Below the pieces are notes generated by a model. The model ran no database searches. It had not been told where the DNA came from and saw only the letters and a program-made list of their open reading frames with translations. A stretch of 64,000 nt of DNA from Sciurus carolinensis (lineage: Eukaryota > Chordata > Mammalia > Rodentia > Sciuridae). Where the stretch lies: positions 137,007,607 through 137,071,606 of the forward strand of contig NC_062218.1 of assembly GCF_902686445.1 (NCBI RefSeq). Direction: 5' to 3'. Of the stretch, positions 1 to 11,682 are shown one piece after another. How positions within the stretch are numbered: position 1 is the stretch's first letter; each line of letters starts with the position of its first letter. The position numbers and the translations under genes were made by a program.

Positions 1-149
1 CACCAGCTCCACTTCTCCCATTCCTGCCCACTTTACAGTAACTTTTAACAATGGACTTTCTTGAGAGCTACACAAAGTTCCTAACATTGCACTTTGCAAC
101 TATGGATTGCAACTGTGGAAAAGCTACATAGGATGTCCTAGTTTCTGTA

Positions 150-345
150 ACTTTCCTGAATACAAAGAATAATGGTTGCACAGTCTTTAACCTGATAATG
201 AGATGTATGTAAATAAAGATTGCTGGTGTAACTCTTTAGACCTGCATCTCTATCAGAGAGCAGGCTCCCCCTGATCCCAGTTTAATCTTCAAGATCTGTG
301 TCTGTCAATATTTATTTTCCAATCCCCCTTCACCCCTCGCTGGAC
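150..345 (+). mobile_element. possible LTR-like (R/U5-like) segment, very uncertain
   Basis: An AATAAA signal near 212-217 is followed by about 130 bases of C/T-rich sequence with short phrases reminiscent of the downstream part of a class II retroviral LTR. I see no clear LTR start, no TG...CA boundary pair and no primer-binding site. A host polyadenylation-like sequence is an equally good reading. No coding part is visible. Confidence 0.22.
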
Positions 346-654
346 CGGAGAGATTAGTTGCACTGGTCGCAGCATTGGCTAATGCCAGTGTGGGGGTTAG
401 GGGAAGGGGGAAGGTCAGCACTCTGGATTCGAATGTTCCACTTGGAACCATGAATGTGTGATTAATCATGAAGAGTGATATGCATGACAGCCCTATTGCC
501 AAAAAAAATAAAAAGTCAAGGAAAGTAGAAAAACTGTCCCTTGGGAGATGAAGGTCGAGGTTAAACTTCCCACAACAGCAAGGGTCCACAGTGGGACAAA
601 GCCATGTGCAGTAGAAAACAGTGGCCATTGGATCGAGTGGACATCATAGAAGCC

Positions 655-745
655 ACCATTCACTGAGCATCTGCCAGACTCCTGGTCCCTTGCCAGGTGC
701 TTTGTGGGTCTGGTGTCATGCAGTTGGCATTTACTATGGGACAGA
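655..745 (-). repeat. MIR SINE fragment
   Basis: The stretch resembles the reverse complement of the MIR 3' part: a 'cactgagcatctgccag' type block followed by a 'ccaggtgctttgtggg' type block. It is short and diverged, so the call rests on word order only. Confidence 0.38.
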
Positions 746-1430
746 GAAAAGTCAAATTACCCAGTTACTGAGCTGTAAATGAGCATCAGAACAGGGAGCT
801 GCCTGTTCACTTTCCCTGTATGCCGTAGTCACTCCAACAGCTAGGAGGGACTTTCCTGCGGGGAGAGGACTTGACCTGAACCTGGAAGAAGGAGTGGGGT
901 GAGAATAGCCAGAGCAGCAGCAGATGGAAACCCCTAATGCAGCTTTGCTAAGCGTTATGGAGGCTTTCCTTCCTCCTCCACCAGACCTGGCACTGTGACT
1001 GGTCAGTCAAATGTACCTAAAAACAGCCAGTCCCCAAAACAGAAATAGGCGGAAGTTAGAATTTCCATGACATGGAGCATTGCCATACCCAGTCTTTTAA
1101 TGAAAAGAATCTCACACACATTCCATCTTGAACCCCACCGTCCATCTCTTTCCATGTGACAGTGTGTCGTGACCACCACAGTGAGCACACTGTGAGGAAA
1201 CAAGTCCATGTGATGCCAAGTGAAGTGGGGTGACAGCTTCACCTGCTCAAGGAAGCAAGCCCCGTATTTCTCCGTTCCTCCTGTCTTTCCACTCCTGCCT
1301 TGTTCCTTCTCACCAGTGTCCCCACCCCAACCCCTGCCAAGTTGTACAGGTAGAAAGATCTTGTTTCCATATCAGGCTCTTCTCAATAGACACTCCCCTT
1401 GCAACGTTAAAGCAACAAACTTTCCACTTT
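746..1430. other. single-copy sequence, nothing recognised
   Basis: Mixed-composition sequence with no coding frame I believe in, no RNA gene and no repeat that I recognise. It ends at the L1 insertion site at 1431. Confidence 0.5.
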
Positions 1431-1443
1431 AAAAAGTTATGCG

Positions 1444-1682
1444 TGGGGGTGGGGGATGGGGGGTAAAAGAAGAATGGAGGAACTTTGGATTACGCAGAAG
1501 GAAGTGACGGGGGAGGGGGCAGGGGTATGAAAGATGGTGGAATGAGACAGACATCATTACCCTATGTGCACATATGATTACAAGAATGGTGGGAATTTAC
1601 ATCGTGCACAACCATAGAAACAAAAAGTTGTACGCCATTTGTGTACAATGAATCAAAATGCAGTCTGTAAAAATAAAAAATA
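1444..1682 (+). mobile_element. 5'-truncated L1, 3'UTR only
   Basis: A G-rich start (gggggtgggg type) is followed by the squirrel L1 3' terminal words 'cattaccctatgtgcacat', 'atgattacaagaatgg' and 'ccatttgtgtacaatgaatc', then an A-rich tail at about 1669-1682. The same words occur in the other L1 3' ends of the window at 37406 (+) and 8863 (-). Flanking copies AAAAAGTTATGCG (1431-1443) and AAAAATTTATGCG (1683-1695) match at 12 of 13 positions and are the target-site duplication. No ORF2 part was retained. Confidence 0.85.
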
Positions 1683-2059
1683 AAAAATTTATGCGGCTCT
1701 CAGAGCATACAACTGTATCCATTAGGAAGACCTCCTGAAAACAGGGATCTTCAGAAAAGGAAGGTAAATCCACCGCTGGGAAATGTGGATTCTTTCCTGT
1801 ACAAAACACCAGCAAGAAACCCGCCTGCTAACTTAGAGAAACAGTTGGCAGGCATGCGCCTATCTAGAAGGTAGGAAAAAATAACTGGAAGAGAAGACAC
1901 TACCAGGTTTCTTTTGGGTACGACTCCACAGAGACTCAGCTGGATCTGATCATAATCATCCAAATGTACAGCAAATTATTGTGATTTTACCCCTCTCACC
2001 TTTTTAAAATGATCAGTGATTGGATGGGAATGGCACGCAGGATAATAACCAACTAAATT

Positions 2060-2150
2060 GTCATAAGCTAGGTCCAGGGCTTTATCTCATTTAAGTCTAC
2101 AGGATAAGGTCTACCATTATGCCTACTTGGCAGGTGAGGAAAGAGGACAA
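2060..2150 (-). repeat. MIR SINE fragment
   Basis: Reverse-complement MIR 3' region: 'ctttatctcatttaagtc' then 'taccattatgcctacttgg' then 'caggtgaggaaag', in the order expected for a MIR on the minus strand. Diverged; no clean ends. Confidence 0.55.
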
Positions 2151-2739
2151 GCTGGTCCTCTGTCAAGGGCACACCCCATCCTGCTGACTCAGAAAATGCC
2201 CAGTGCTTGGATATCAAAGTCTGTGTATCATTTTTCCCATGCTGTGGCCCAGTCCCTTGGCTATAGCTGGAGCATTGGCTCTTGGCTCATTACAATTCCT
2301 GCCCACCCCCAGCACCCAGGAACTCCACCAGAAGATGAAGGAGGGTGTTTGACCCCAAAAGTCCTCACTCCTCCACACCTCCAGGCCTAAAAGATGTTTT
2401 CTGCCAGTGGCTGTTTTCCCAGTAAAGTTCTCTTTTCTTCCACGAAAGCTTAACCATTTAAACAATTACTGAAATTATAATTAAACATACAAACAATGTA
2501 AGATGCACACCTAAGGGGAGAGAGACCAAAGAGGAACGAAGGCATCAGGTTCCTCAGAACACAAGGAAGGTGGACAGAGGAGAGAGAGCAGAGAGTACCA
2601 TTAGCTCCTAATGTGACTCCACTCCGGGATGCCTTGGTCTGGGAACCATAGGCCTCAGGCTGGGCTGGCAGACTGCCAAGTTCAGACACAGAAATCAGAG
2701 CATCGAATCTGCCGCTTTGGTGCCTAGAGCTAGAAGATC
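2151..2739. other. single-copy sequence
   Basis: No convincing coding exon, RNA gene or repeat. Open frames here are short and lack family-like features. Confidence 0.5.
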
Positions 2740-2905
2740 AGGGAGCTGTCGTCACTCCTGGAAATCAGTAATGAAGCCTGTGGCCTCTTAATAAGACAGC
2801 AGCCAATTAACAGAGCAAATGTTTGAGGTGTCCCTGCCGAGTGATGGGATGTCTCGTCTTCTCCCAGCGCCCCCCGGGGCTGTCATTCCAACAAGCAGGT
2901 ACATG
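2740..2905. promoter_or_regulatory. candidate conserved non-coding element
   Basis: Repeat-free stretch with several homeodomain-type AT words (TTAATAAG, CAATTAAC, GTTAATTGG) surrounding a C-rich core with a CGCCCCCCGGGGC-like block. The composition and site clustering are those of many developmental enhancers, but no comparative evidence is available here. Confidence 0.25.
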
Positions 2906-3915
2906 ACTTAAGTTAATTGGAGAAAAACTCCTTCCAGGGAAGTGGGCTCTGGCTTGTCATTTAATGGGACCAAGATTTGGTTTTGATAAGAATCTTTGCC
3001 TAACCCAACAAAGGACATGTCAGACAGGCCCTGCACTCCCTCCCACCCCACCCTACCGCCACCACTGTGGTTGGAAGTTTCTGGCTCTGGGAATCTCAGA
3101 GTCAAAGGGCAAGGTTGGGCGTCTGAGAACCAGGAGAATTTCAGTAGGAGAAGGCTGAGCAAACATCCTCCACACAGAGGCCACTCTGCCCACCCAGCAG
3201 GTGGGGTCTGGGCAGCACCTGCTGTGAACTGGGCAGGATCTGAGCTCCATGATTTGACCAGGAGGGAGTACAGGATGTGGGTCACAAGAGAGGCTGTGAC
3301 AGGAGAACTCGGAATCAGCTGGACTTGGATAGCTAGAGAAGAGTTGGCCATGCCATTTCCAAATGGGCCAAGGAATAATCTGTCATGCCCATGTGGCCTG
3401 CAGAGACTGCCCCAGCTAAGGCAGGAGGCCAGGTTCAGAGCGAGGAAAGCCCGTGGAATATCCACCAGGCAGTCAGTCTCCCTCTTCCCCAGTCCTCTCT
3501 CTAGCCGCCCCCTCCTCCTCCCCCTTTGACTTCTTTTCTTCTCGACTCCCCCATTCCACTTTCCTTTCCACCCTCCCCATGAAGTCTGACTTGAGTGTGC
3601 CCACACATATCTAAAACAAGTGACTGAAAAATAACATGTTTTCAGTTAACTGGGAGTATTTACTGTGTGACTCCAGCTACTAGCTTTCACTTTTAATGAT
3701 TTAACCTGCATCACTAGCAGAGCTTAGGGTCTAAAATAGTTCATTGCCCATCCTGCCCAGGCATCAGAGCTCAGAGTGAACCAGGGGGACAGAGCCATAG
3801 CATCTGACCTTCCATGATCAAGTGTCTGTTGTCAACCCAAGTTTGTCTTTTGTTGGAGGAATCCCGCTCTCCAGTTTTTCCAATGATTACAATCTGGATT
3901 ATAAGTAAATGACTA
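2906..3915. other. single-copy sequence
   Basis: Purine- and pyrimidine-skewed single-copy DNA. A long minus-strand frame (2908-3606) is open but compositionally biased and has no recognisable domain, so I do not call a gene. Confidence 0.5.
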
Positions 3916-3920
3916 ATCCA

Positions 3921-4053
3921 GGGGCTGCAGTTGTGGCTCAGTGGCAGAGCGCTTGCCTAGCATGTGTGAGGCACTGGGTTCCATCCTCAGCACCAAATAA
4001 AAATTAATTAATTAATTAATCAAAGAAAGAGTTTTCAAAATTACAATTTAAAA
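3921..4053 (+). mobile_element. ID SINE (tRNA-Ala derived)
   Basis: The body starts GGGGCTGCAGTTGTGGCTCA, with an A-box-like 'tggctcagtggcagagcg' and a B-box-like 'gggttccatcc'. It then runs into an A-rich tail containing a (TTAA)n microsatellite at about 4001-4020. Flanks GACTAATCCA (3911-3920) and GATTAATCCA (4054-4063) differ at one position and form a plausible target-site duplication, which would put a long A-rich tail inside the element. Confidence 0.85.
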
Positions 4054-4267
4054 GATTAATCCAACAAACGAATGAGTTGTTTCTCAGAGTTCTTGCCTCC
4101 ACTTTCCAGTAGGAGGAAAAGGAGGGGATGCTGGGAACTAATGGTTGTTGCAGGTAGGTGGAAATGATTATCCCCATTGTAAGGAAGAAGCCCAGGCTTT
4201 GGAGGAGGAGGTGTGTTAGGTGTTAGGAAGTGTGTTATGCACTGGTAATGAGTAGCTACAAAACATC

Positions 4268-4402
4268 TATCACTAGCCTGGGCAGCTTAGGGAGATCCTG
4301 TCTCAAAATAATTTTTTTTTATAAAGGGTTGGGGATGAGGCTCCATGGTAGAGCACAGGCGAGGTCCTGGGTTCCATCCCCAGTACCACCACCAATAACA
4401 AA
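4268..4402 (+). mobile_element. B1-dID composite SINE, 5'-truncated
   Basis: A 7SL/B1-like right part ('ctagcctgggcagcttaggg', 'gatcctgtctcaaaataa') is followed by an ID-like half ('gggttggggatgaggctcc', 'gtagagcac', 'gggttccatccccagtacca'). This B1-plus-ID order is the squirrel-type composite also seen at 31694 and 39207. The left part of the B1 half is missing. Confidence 0.75.
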
Positions 4403-4774
4403 AGCTTATTTCTCACTCACACTACACATCCAACATGGGTCAGCAGGGCTCAGCTTGCCATTGTCACTCAGACCCACTTCAACATGACTTTCGTGGTCAT
4501 CACTGGTGGGGGGAGAGGAAGTGGTGGGTGGGTGAGTGGAACCTGGCTCACTGAGCCTGGAGTCCATGCTGGTTCACTCACATGCCCTTTCCCTGGAAAA
4601 GCAAGTTGCATATCCAAGGCTAAATTCAGGGTTTGAGGCCAGAGAGGGCAGTGGCCCTGCTTCTGCATGTTCTTCCCTAGTCCACACTGACCAGAGTGAG
4701 CAGCCTAGAGCAGAACTGATGCTTTTAGGAGTCCCTGGGCACATGGCCAGGCGAGACTGGGTCAGGAGAGCACA

Positions 4775-4885
4775 GGCCACGAGGTCAAGAAATGGGTTCT
4801 GCAATCCCAGGTCTTCTGCTTCCCAGATCTTTGTTAGCCTCTTCAAGCATCATTTACCTGATTCATAAAATGGGTCTGCTCACAG
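4775..4885 (+). repeat. MIR SINE
   Basis: The order of words follows the MIR core and 3' half: a 'gggttctgcaatcccaggtc' type block, 'gcttcccagatctttg' and 'tcataaaatgggtctgc'. Old and diverged. Confidence 0.5.
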
Positions 4886-6555
4886 CACTTGCCTACCAGC
4901 AAGCGCTTAGGTCCCGAAGCCTCAGGTTATTTCTAACTTAGCTTCTGAGTTCCATAGTGGATAAGTTGTCCGAGGTTAAAGAAGTAGAAGACAGGAGGGT
5001 GGTTTGGCCACACAGCTGAGATACAAATGAGTCGTAGAAGGCCTGAATCTCAGACATGCCCAGATTTACCAGCAGGCTGAATTGGCTTCTGTTTGAACAG
5101 CTGAACTGTACTAGGTGAAAGAGAACATAGAGGTGTGGCAACGTGGAGTGATCTCACCTGAAAAAGAACACAAATGTCCTGTGTCACTGCCATCTTAGGT
5201 GTCTGCACACACAGGCCTGGGCCAGGCTGACTTCTGGGCCTAGTCACACCTTAGTTAAGGTCACATGGGAGTCATGTGCAAATGGATATATTCACCCCCA
5301 TCAGAGCTCATTCCCAGAGTACATTAGAAATGCAGTAAGCCACATTCTCTCTCCATCATGTCTAGGTCCCTCTCTAGGGTTAAGGAAATCTCTAGAGAGA
5401 CTGTAAATTCAGAAAATAGAACATGAGAGCTAATGGTTTAAGGCTCAAACTCATTCTCTTTGTGGACTTCCAGAATAAAACAATCTCCTTACAGATAGCT
5501 TAGGTGCCTTCTGGTTATTATATTCATCTTGAACTTTGTTCCCATCAGGTATCCTAAGTCCCTAGACAGGAAAGATAAAGTCACACAAACAAGGCAATCT
5601 TTTAAGTTTTCCATCATACCAGTTCAACATTTTAGCCCAACAAAAGCAATTACATCAATCATACACAAATTTCTAATGACCAAACTATCTAGCCCTGAAG
5701 CCTCCAGGTGTTTAGAGCCTCCACAAAATTAATAGTTCATGGACAAGACTAAAATTTCCCCATTGTTTTTCCAGGGTTTGTGCACTGAACCCAGGTCTGA
5801 CCCTTGTTGAGCAAGCTCAGGCATCCAGAGGCCTCTTTTCCTCTCCCTCTCAGCAGTCAGTGAGTTGGTATATCAGAGATGATGCCACCCCTCCCTGATT
5901 TGCAGGGGCAGGTCCACCTGGATCCTGCTACATCTTGGGCCTGACCCAGGTCCTGGCCCAGGCAAGGGTGCAATGAACACTTGCTCAAGATGGGAAGAAT
6001 GGCAGGGAAGAGGACAGCAGGTAGAGGCCAGTTGACTTTTACCTATATCATTAGAGCACCAATGGTTAATTATTGCAAAGCCAAGAAAGGACTGAGGAAA
6101 CCTGAGTCAACAGGGCTGTGCCCGACTGTTCACACGCCAGCACCACCTGCAAGAATCCAAGACTCTCTTGCCTACGTATCACAGAAAACACCCCAAGTCC
6201 ACACCCCATTCCCACTGCCATGGCTTCACCTCTCCCTCTAGGGTCCTGGCTCAGAGTCTCAGTGACCCCTGCACACAGCTGTGTCCACATGCAGGGGTCA
6301 CCTACTAGAACATTCACAGGGTTGGAAGGGAAGCCACTTCTTGGGAATGAGACTTTTTCTTCACATTCTGTTATGCAATGTGACATCTAGACAGGTACAA
6401 ATGCACCTGTACAGTTAAAAGCATAACCATTAAGACAAGGAGTGGGTTTTGGGGATCTAACTGGGCCTTAGAAGCCCTCCCCATCTCAGGTATCCCTCCC
6501 CTTCTCCACTGAGAAGATGACTGCCCTGTCCTTCCTGACTTCTGTGATCATCATT
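4886..6555. other. single-copy sequence with one possible decayed ID
   Basis: No gene or RNA is supported. A weak minus-strand ID-like patch (5765-5825) is listed separately. The rest holds no repeat I can name. Confidence 0.45.
5765..5825 (-). repeat. possible decayed ID SINE
   Basis: Words 'cactgaacccagg' and 'gagcaagctcaggca' resemble a reverse-complement ID B-box/A-box pair, but there is no clean tail or flanking duplication. Confidence 0.28.
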
Positions 6556-6559
6556 TTCT

Positions 6560-7489
6560 GGCTCTTCTTTTTTGTTGTCTTTATTCCTATTTTTACATAT
6601 GTGTCTCAACATGACTGACTTTTTCTTGTTTTGGAACTTCATAGACATGGAGCTGTGCCCTGCATTCTCTTTTTTTGATTTGCTTTTTTCACTCAGCATC
6701 ACGTTTGTAAGATCATCTGTAAGGAGAATAATTATAGCCTGTTCATTTTGGTGGCTGACTAGCCCCTTATACAAATACAGTGCAATTTATCCATTCTATT
6801 GCAATGTCAGCATTTGGGTTTGTTCCCATTTGGGGCCCTTCCAAGCAATGCGGCCAGCGGCATTCATGTGTACGTCTTCTTCGCACCTGGGCAAGTGTTT
6901 CTCTGGAGCGTATCGCTGGGCAGTGTGCCGCGTTCACCTCACTGGATGTTGATGTTGCTCTTTTCTAAAGTTATTGACGAGTTTATTCTGCAAACAACAG
7001 TGTATGAGACTTCGCATTCTTCACGTCCTTACTAATAATGCTTGTGACTTTTAAAACATGTTTAATTGTTGCTAATCTGTTAGGTATGAAATGGTATCTC
7101 ATTGTAGTTTAATTGACACTTTTCCTGATCACAAATGAAACTAAGCACCATGTTTGATTTGCTTATTAATCTGTGTGCCTGCCCAAGCGTGTATTTCTAT
7201 ACCATTGCTTGCCTTTTTCATATTGATTTACAGAAGCCTTCTTGTAATCTAGATATTTACTCTTTATTGATTATATTTATTACAGATAGATTCTTCTACA
7301 AGCATCTTGACTTTTAGCTCTATCTTGCTTTCTTTTTAAGGATGCAAGTTCTTAATTTTGATGTAGTTGAATGTATCAGTCTGTTCCCTCATGGTTGGTG
7401 GATTTCATGCCTTTTAAAATAAATCCTCCCCTGCCCCCAAGGCCCTACATTATTCTACATCATCTCTACTTTATGGTTCTGCCTTTTTT
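6560..7489 (-). repeat. ancient L1M fragment, ORF2 3' region
   Basis: Antisense to old mammalian L1: 'gcaatttatccattctattg', 'catttgggtttgttcccat', 'tgaaatggtatctcattgta', 'aagttcttaattttgatgta' and 'tcctcccctgcccccaaggc' follow the order of an L1 ORF2 3' segment read backwards. The sequence is full of stops and indels. An unusual CpG-dense patch lies at 6851-6932. Confidence 0.7.
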
Positions 7490-8850
7490 GACATAAAAGC
7501 TTTATGAACATAATTCACATACCATCTAATTCACCAATTTAAAGTGTACAAGTCAATGGTTTTTAATGTAGCCACAGAGTCAGGCATCCGTCACTGTAAT
7601 CCATTTTAAAACATTTTGATCATCTCCAAAAAGAAACCGTGTTCATTAATAGTCACACGCCACTCCTTCCTCCCCCCCCACCACAAGCCTGTCCAGTCCT
7701 AGCAACCACAAAGCTACTTTTCTGTCGCTATAGACTTGCATAAAAATGGAATCAGAAAAGACATGGTCTTTTGGGATGGGTTTCCTTCACTTAGCATATG
7801 TTTTTCAAGGCTCATACATGTTGTAACATGCATTGGTCCTCATTCTTTTTTATTGCTAAATAAAATTCCATTTGATGTACATATCAAATTTTATCCATTT
7901 ATCAGTTGATGAACATTTGAGTTGCTTTGCTTTATGGCTCTTATGAAAAATGCTGCTCTAAACATTTGTGCACCAGTTTTTGTGGGGGCATAATTATCAT
8001 TTTTCTTGAGTATAAACCTAAGAGTAGAATTGCTGGGTCAGATATTAACTCTACATACAAGCTTGTGAGGAATGGTCAGACTGTTTTCCAAAGGGACTGT
8101 ACCATTATATATGCACCAGCAGGGTAGAAGAGGCTCAGTTTCTCTGAATTCTTGCCAACACTTGTTACTATTTGTCTTTTTAACTATAGGAACCCAGTAG
8201 GTGTCAAGTGATATCTTGTGGTTTTGATTTGTATTCCTCAGTGAATAGTAATATTTTCATGTGATTATTGGCCAATTGTATATCTGGGAGAAATGTCCTT
8301 TTCTGATCCTTTGCCCATTTTGGGTTGTCTATTTATTATTGAGTTGTGAGTGTTCTTTGTATATTCTGGATACAAGTCCCTAATCAGATACAGGTTTTGC
8401 AGATGTTTTCTCCCATTCTGTGGGTTCTCTTTCATTTTATATTATTCTCACAAGGACAAAAGGTTTTTTTATCTTGTTTCCTTTTGTTACTTTTGCTATT
8501 GGTTTCACATTTAAGAAGGTTTTGCCTAACCCAAGTCACAAAGATTTGCTCCTATTTTTTTGGCCTAATAGTTTTGTAGTTTTAGCTTTTATGTTTAAGT
8601 TTTACATTACCTCAAGTCTGTTGAGTTCTATTTTGTTTTTGCATATGGCCTGAGGTCTGGGTCCAATGTAGACCTTTAAATGTTGATTTCCAGTTGTCAC
8701 AGCATCCTTTGTTTTAACCACAATTATTTTTCCCTTGAATTGTTCAAAATCGGTCAACCATAATTGTGAGGCTTTATTTCTGAACTATCAACTGAATTCC
8801 ATTGATCTATATGTCTGTCCTTAATCGTCATCTCTATTACTGTGGTTTTG
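7490..8850 (-). repeat. ancient L1M, 3'UTR and ORF2 3' part
   Basis: Starts with the L1M 3'UTR read backwards ('acataattcacataccatc', 'aatttaaagtgtacaagtc'), then the ORF2 C-terminal segment ('gagttgctttgctttatggc', 'agtagaattgctgggtcaga', 'tctcccattctgtgggttct', 'ccattgatctatatgtctg'). It is broken at 8851 by a younger L1 and continues without loss at 9510. Non-coding remnant. Confidence 0.85.
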
Positions 8851-8862
8851 TAGTAAGTTTTT

Positions 8863-9497
8863 ATTTTTTTTATTATTTGTTCTATTTAGCTATACATGAC
8901 AGCAGAATGTATTTGGATTCATTGTACACAAATGGGGTACAACTTTTCATTTCCCTGGTTGTACAGGATGTAGAGTCACACCGTTCATGTAATCATACAT
9001 GTACATAAGGTAATGATGTTTGTCTCATTCCACCATCTTTCCTTACCCCTGACACCTCCCCTCCCCTCATTTCCCCCTACACAATCCAAAGTTCCTCCAT
9101 TCTTCCCTTACCCGCCCCCCCCCGCCCCTGTTATGTATCAGCATTCACTTATCAGAGAAAACATTTGGCCTTTGGTTTTTTGGGATTGGCTTATCTCACT
9201 TAGCATGATATTCTCCAACTCCATCCATTCATCTGCAAATGCCATAATTTTATTCTTCTTTATGGCTGACTAATATTCCATTGTATATATATATATATAT
9301 ACCACAATATCTTAATCCATTCATCTATTGAAAGGCATCTAGGTTGGTTCCACAATCTAACTATTATGAATCAATAAACATTGATGTGTCTGCATCACTG
9401 TAGTATGCTGATTTTAAGTCCTTTGGATATAGGCCAAGGAGTGGGATAGGTGGGTCAAATGGTGGTTCCATTCCAAGTTTTCTAAGGCATCTTCATA
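8863..9497 (-). mobile_element. younger 5'-truncated L1 nested in L1M
   Basis: A T-rich left end (tail read backwards), the squirrel L1 3'UTR ('attcattgtacacaaatggg', 'gtaatcatacatgtacat'), a C-rich tract (9101-9127) and the end of ORF2 ('ggcttatctcacttagcatg', 'taggttggttccacaatc', 'gtgggtcaaatggtggttc'). TAGTAAGTTTTT at 8851-8862 is repeated exactly at 9498-9509 and forms a 12-bp target-site duplication. Removing the insert and one copy restores the surrounding old L1M continuity. A short (TA)n tract sits at 9284-9301. Confidence 0.92.
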
Positions 9498-9509
9498 TAG
9501 TAAGTTTTT

Positions 9510-10935
9510 GAAATCAGCAAGTGTCACACCTCCAACTTGTTAATTTTTTGCAAGATTGTTTTCACTATTTTGAGTCCTTTCCACTTCCATGGGCATTTTC
9601 AGATCAACTTTCCAATTTAAACTGGAATTCTGATAGGTATTACACCAGATGAGCAGGTTAGTTTAGGGATGATGCTATCCTATCAGTATTAAGTCTCCTA
9701 ATCTATGTCTTCCCTTTTCTTTTGGCCTATTTAAATTTCAACTTTTTTTGGGGGGAGGGGCTAGTTTTCAGAGGAGAAGTTTTGTACTTCTTTGGTTGAC
9801 ATTAGCTTTTAGTATTTTTTAATTTATTGTAAGTGGAATTGCTTTTGTGGTTTCATTTTTAGAATGTTGCTAATGCATAGAAGTGCAATTGATAAAAAAA
9901 AAATTCAAAAGTATATTGAACTTGTATCCTGAAAACTTATAAAACTCATTTGTCAGTTCTAGTTGGTTTTTAATTAGATAATTTAGAATTAGCTATGAAA
10001 AGATATGACTATAAATAGAGACACTTTTGCATATTCTTTGCTAATTTTTGTGTCTCGTGTCTTATTTTCTTCCCTGGTTTATCTGAAGAATTTCCAGTAC
10101 AATTTAGGTTAGAAATGTGTGAAGATCCTTGTTCCTGATAAAGAGAAAGCATTCAGTCATTCACCACAAGTACAATGTTAGCTGTGGAATTTCTATAGAT
10201 ACCTTTTATTAAATTGATGAAATTCACTTCTATTCCTACTTCATATTTTTATCAAAAAGAGGTATGAAGTCTTGTACTTTTTCGGCTACTCTTGAGATGA
10301 CCAGGTGGGCTTCACTCTTTTTCCCACAGATGTTGTGTATTACATTCATTGATTTTCATGAATTAAACCAACCTTGAATTCCTGAGATAAATTCCATTTG
10401 GTATTGGTGTATAATACATTTTATATATTGCTAGGTTTAGTTTGCTAGTGTTTGGTTGAGATTTTTTTTATAAATAATCATAAGAGACCTTAGTTAATTA
10501 TTTTCTTGTTTTGTGTTACCTTGTCTGGTTTTAACATAATGTTGATACTGGAATCATAATGAGTTGGGAAGTGTTGCTTCCTCTTATTTTATGGAAGAGG
10601 TTATGAGGAATTGGTGTTAATTCTTCTTTAAATGTTTGGTAGAATTTTTCAGTAAGTCCATCTGGTCCTGTGCTCTTCTTGGTGTGAAAATTCAAAGTAA
10701 TTAATTAAATCTCTTTACTTATATAGGTGTTCTATTTTTTTAGTCCATTTCAGTCATTCATCCAATTCATCACTGTTACCTCATTGTTTAGTATATAATT
10801 GCTGATGTTGCTCCTTTTTATTTATAAGGCCAGTAGTAATATCCCCCTTTTCCTTATTGTTAGTGATTTGAGTCTTCTATATATATTTTTTCTTGTCAGT
10901 TTAGCTAAAGGTTTGGACAATATTTTTTTAGGAAA
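9510..10935 (-). repeat. ancient L1M, ORF2 RT region
   Basis: Continuation of the 7490-8850 element after the nested insertion: 'gaaatcagcaagtgtcacac', 'ccacttccatgggcattttc', 'aaaccaaccttgaattcctg' and 'aagtccatctggtcctgtgc'. The last is the reverse complement of the SPGPDG-type RT segment. Heavily mutated. Confidence 0.82.
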
Positions 10936-11088
10936 TGCCTTTTGTTTTTTTATTATTATTTTTTACAGACTGCATTTTGATTCATTGTACACAAATAGGG
11001 TACATCATTTCATCTATGGTTGTGCACAATGTAGATTCATACCATTCATGTAATCATACATGTATATAGGGTAATGAAGTCTGTCTCA
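10936..11088 (-). mobile_element. short L1 3'UTR insert nested in L1M
   Basis: Short T-rich left end, then 'tgattcattgtacacaaata', 'ggttgtgcacaatgtagatt', 'gtaatcatacatgtatatag' and 'ggtaatgaagtctgtctca', all words of the squirrel L1 3'UTR read backwards. Only about 150 bases were inserted. Flanking duplication is imperfect and T-rich, so the exact ends are uncertain. Confidence 0.78.
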
Positions 11089-11462
11089 GATTTTGGTTTT
11101 GATTTACTCTGTTGTTTTTCTATTCTCTATTTCATTATTTCCACTTTAATCTTTACTTTTTACTTCCCCTGTTTGCTTTAATTTTATTTAGACAGATCCT
11201 TTTTTTCCATTGTGTTAAGGTGAAACATTTGGTTATTGATTTGAGATTTATTTCCTTTTCCTTTTAAATGTAGACAGTCACAGCTGTAAATTCCACCTCT
11301 AAACACTCTGTTAGCCACATCTCATTAAATTTTGTTTTGTTCATCTTCAATTTAATTTATCTCAAAGTATTTTCACCCTTGTGCTTTCTTCCTTGACCAA
11401 TTGCTTGTTTGGGTATGTGTTTGATCTGTGAATTTCCCAAATTTCATTTCGCTATTGACTTT
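11089..11462 (-). repeat. ancient L1M, ORF2 upstream part
   Basis: The older element resumes: 'tttctattctctatttcatt', 'gccacatctcattaaatttt' and 'ctttcttccttgaccaattg' match L1 ORF2 between endonuclease and RT read backwards. Interrupted at its far end by a SINE. Confidence 0.75.
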
Positions 11463-11682
11463 TTTTTTCCTTTTGATACCAATGATCGAACCTAGGGTTA
11501 CATAACCATGGAGCCACATCCCCAGGCCTTTTTTCTTTTATTTTGAGACAGGGCCCTACTAATTTGTTTAGGGCCACTAATTTACTGAAGCTGGCCTTGA
11601 ATTTGTGATTCTCCTGCCTCAGCCTCCAGAGTCACTCGGATTACAGGTATGTACCATCGTGCCCTGCTTGATATTGAATTTT
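11463..11682 (-). mobile_element. B1-dID composite SINE
   Basis: T-rich left end, then ID half read backwards ('gatcgaacctagggttac', 'gagccacatccccaggcc'), then B1 half read backwards ('ttttgagacagggcccta', 'tctcctgcctcagcctccag', 'ggattacaggtatgtacc'). Inserted into L1M ORF2. It shares the B1-plus-ID structure of the copies at 31694, 39207 and 61445. Confidence 0.88.

Noticed and set aside
2908..3606. 232-codon minus-strand open frame
   Set aside because: Biased Arg/Gly/Ser/Leu composition, no known domain, no signal or exon context, and overlapping open frames on the other strand. Treated as chance.
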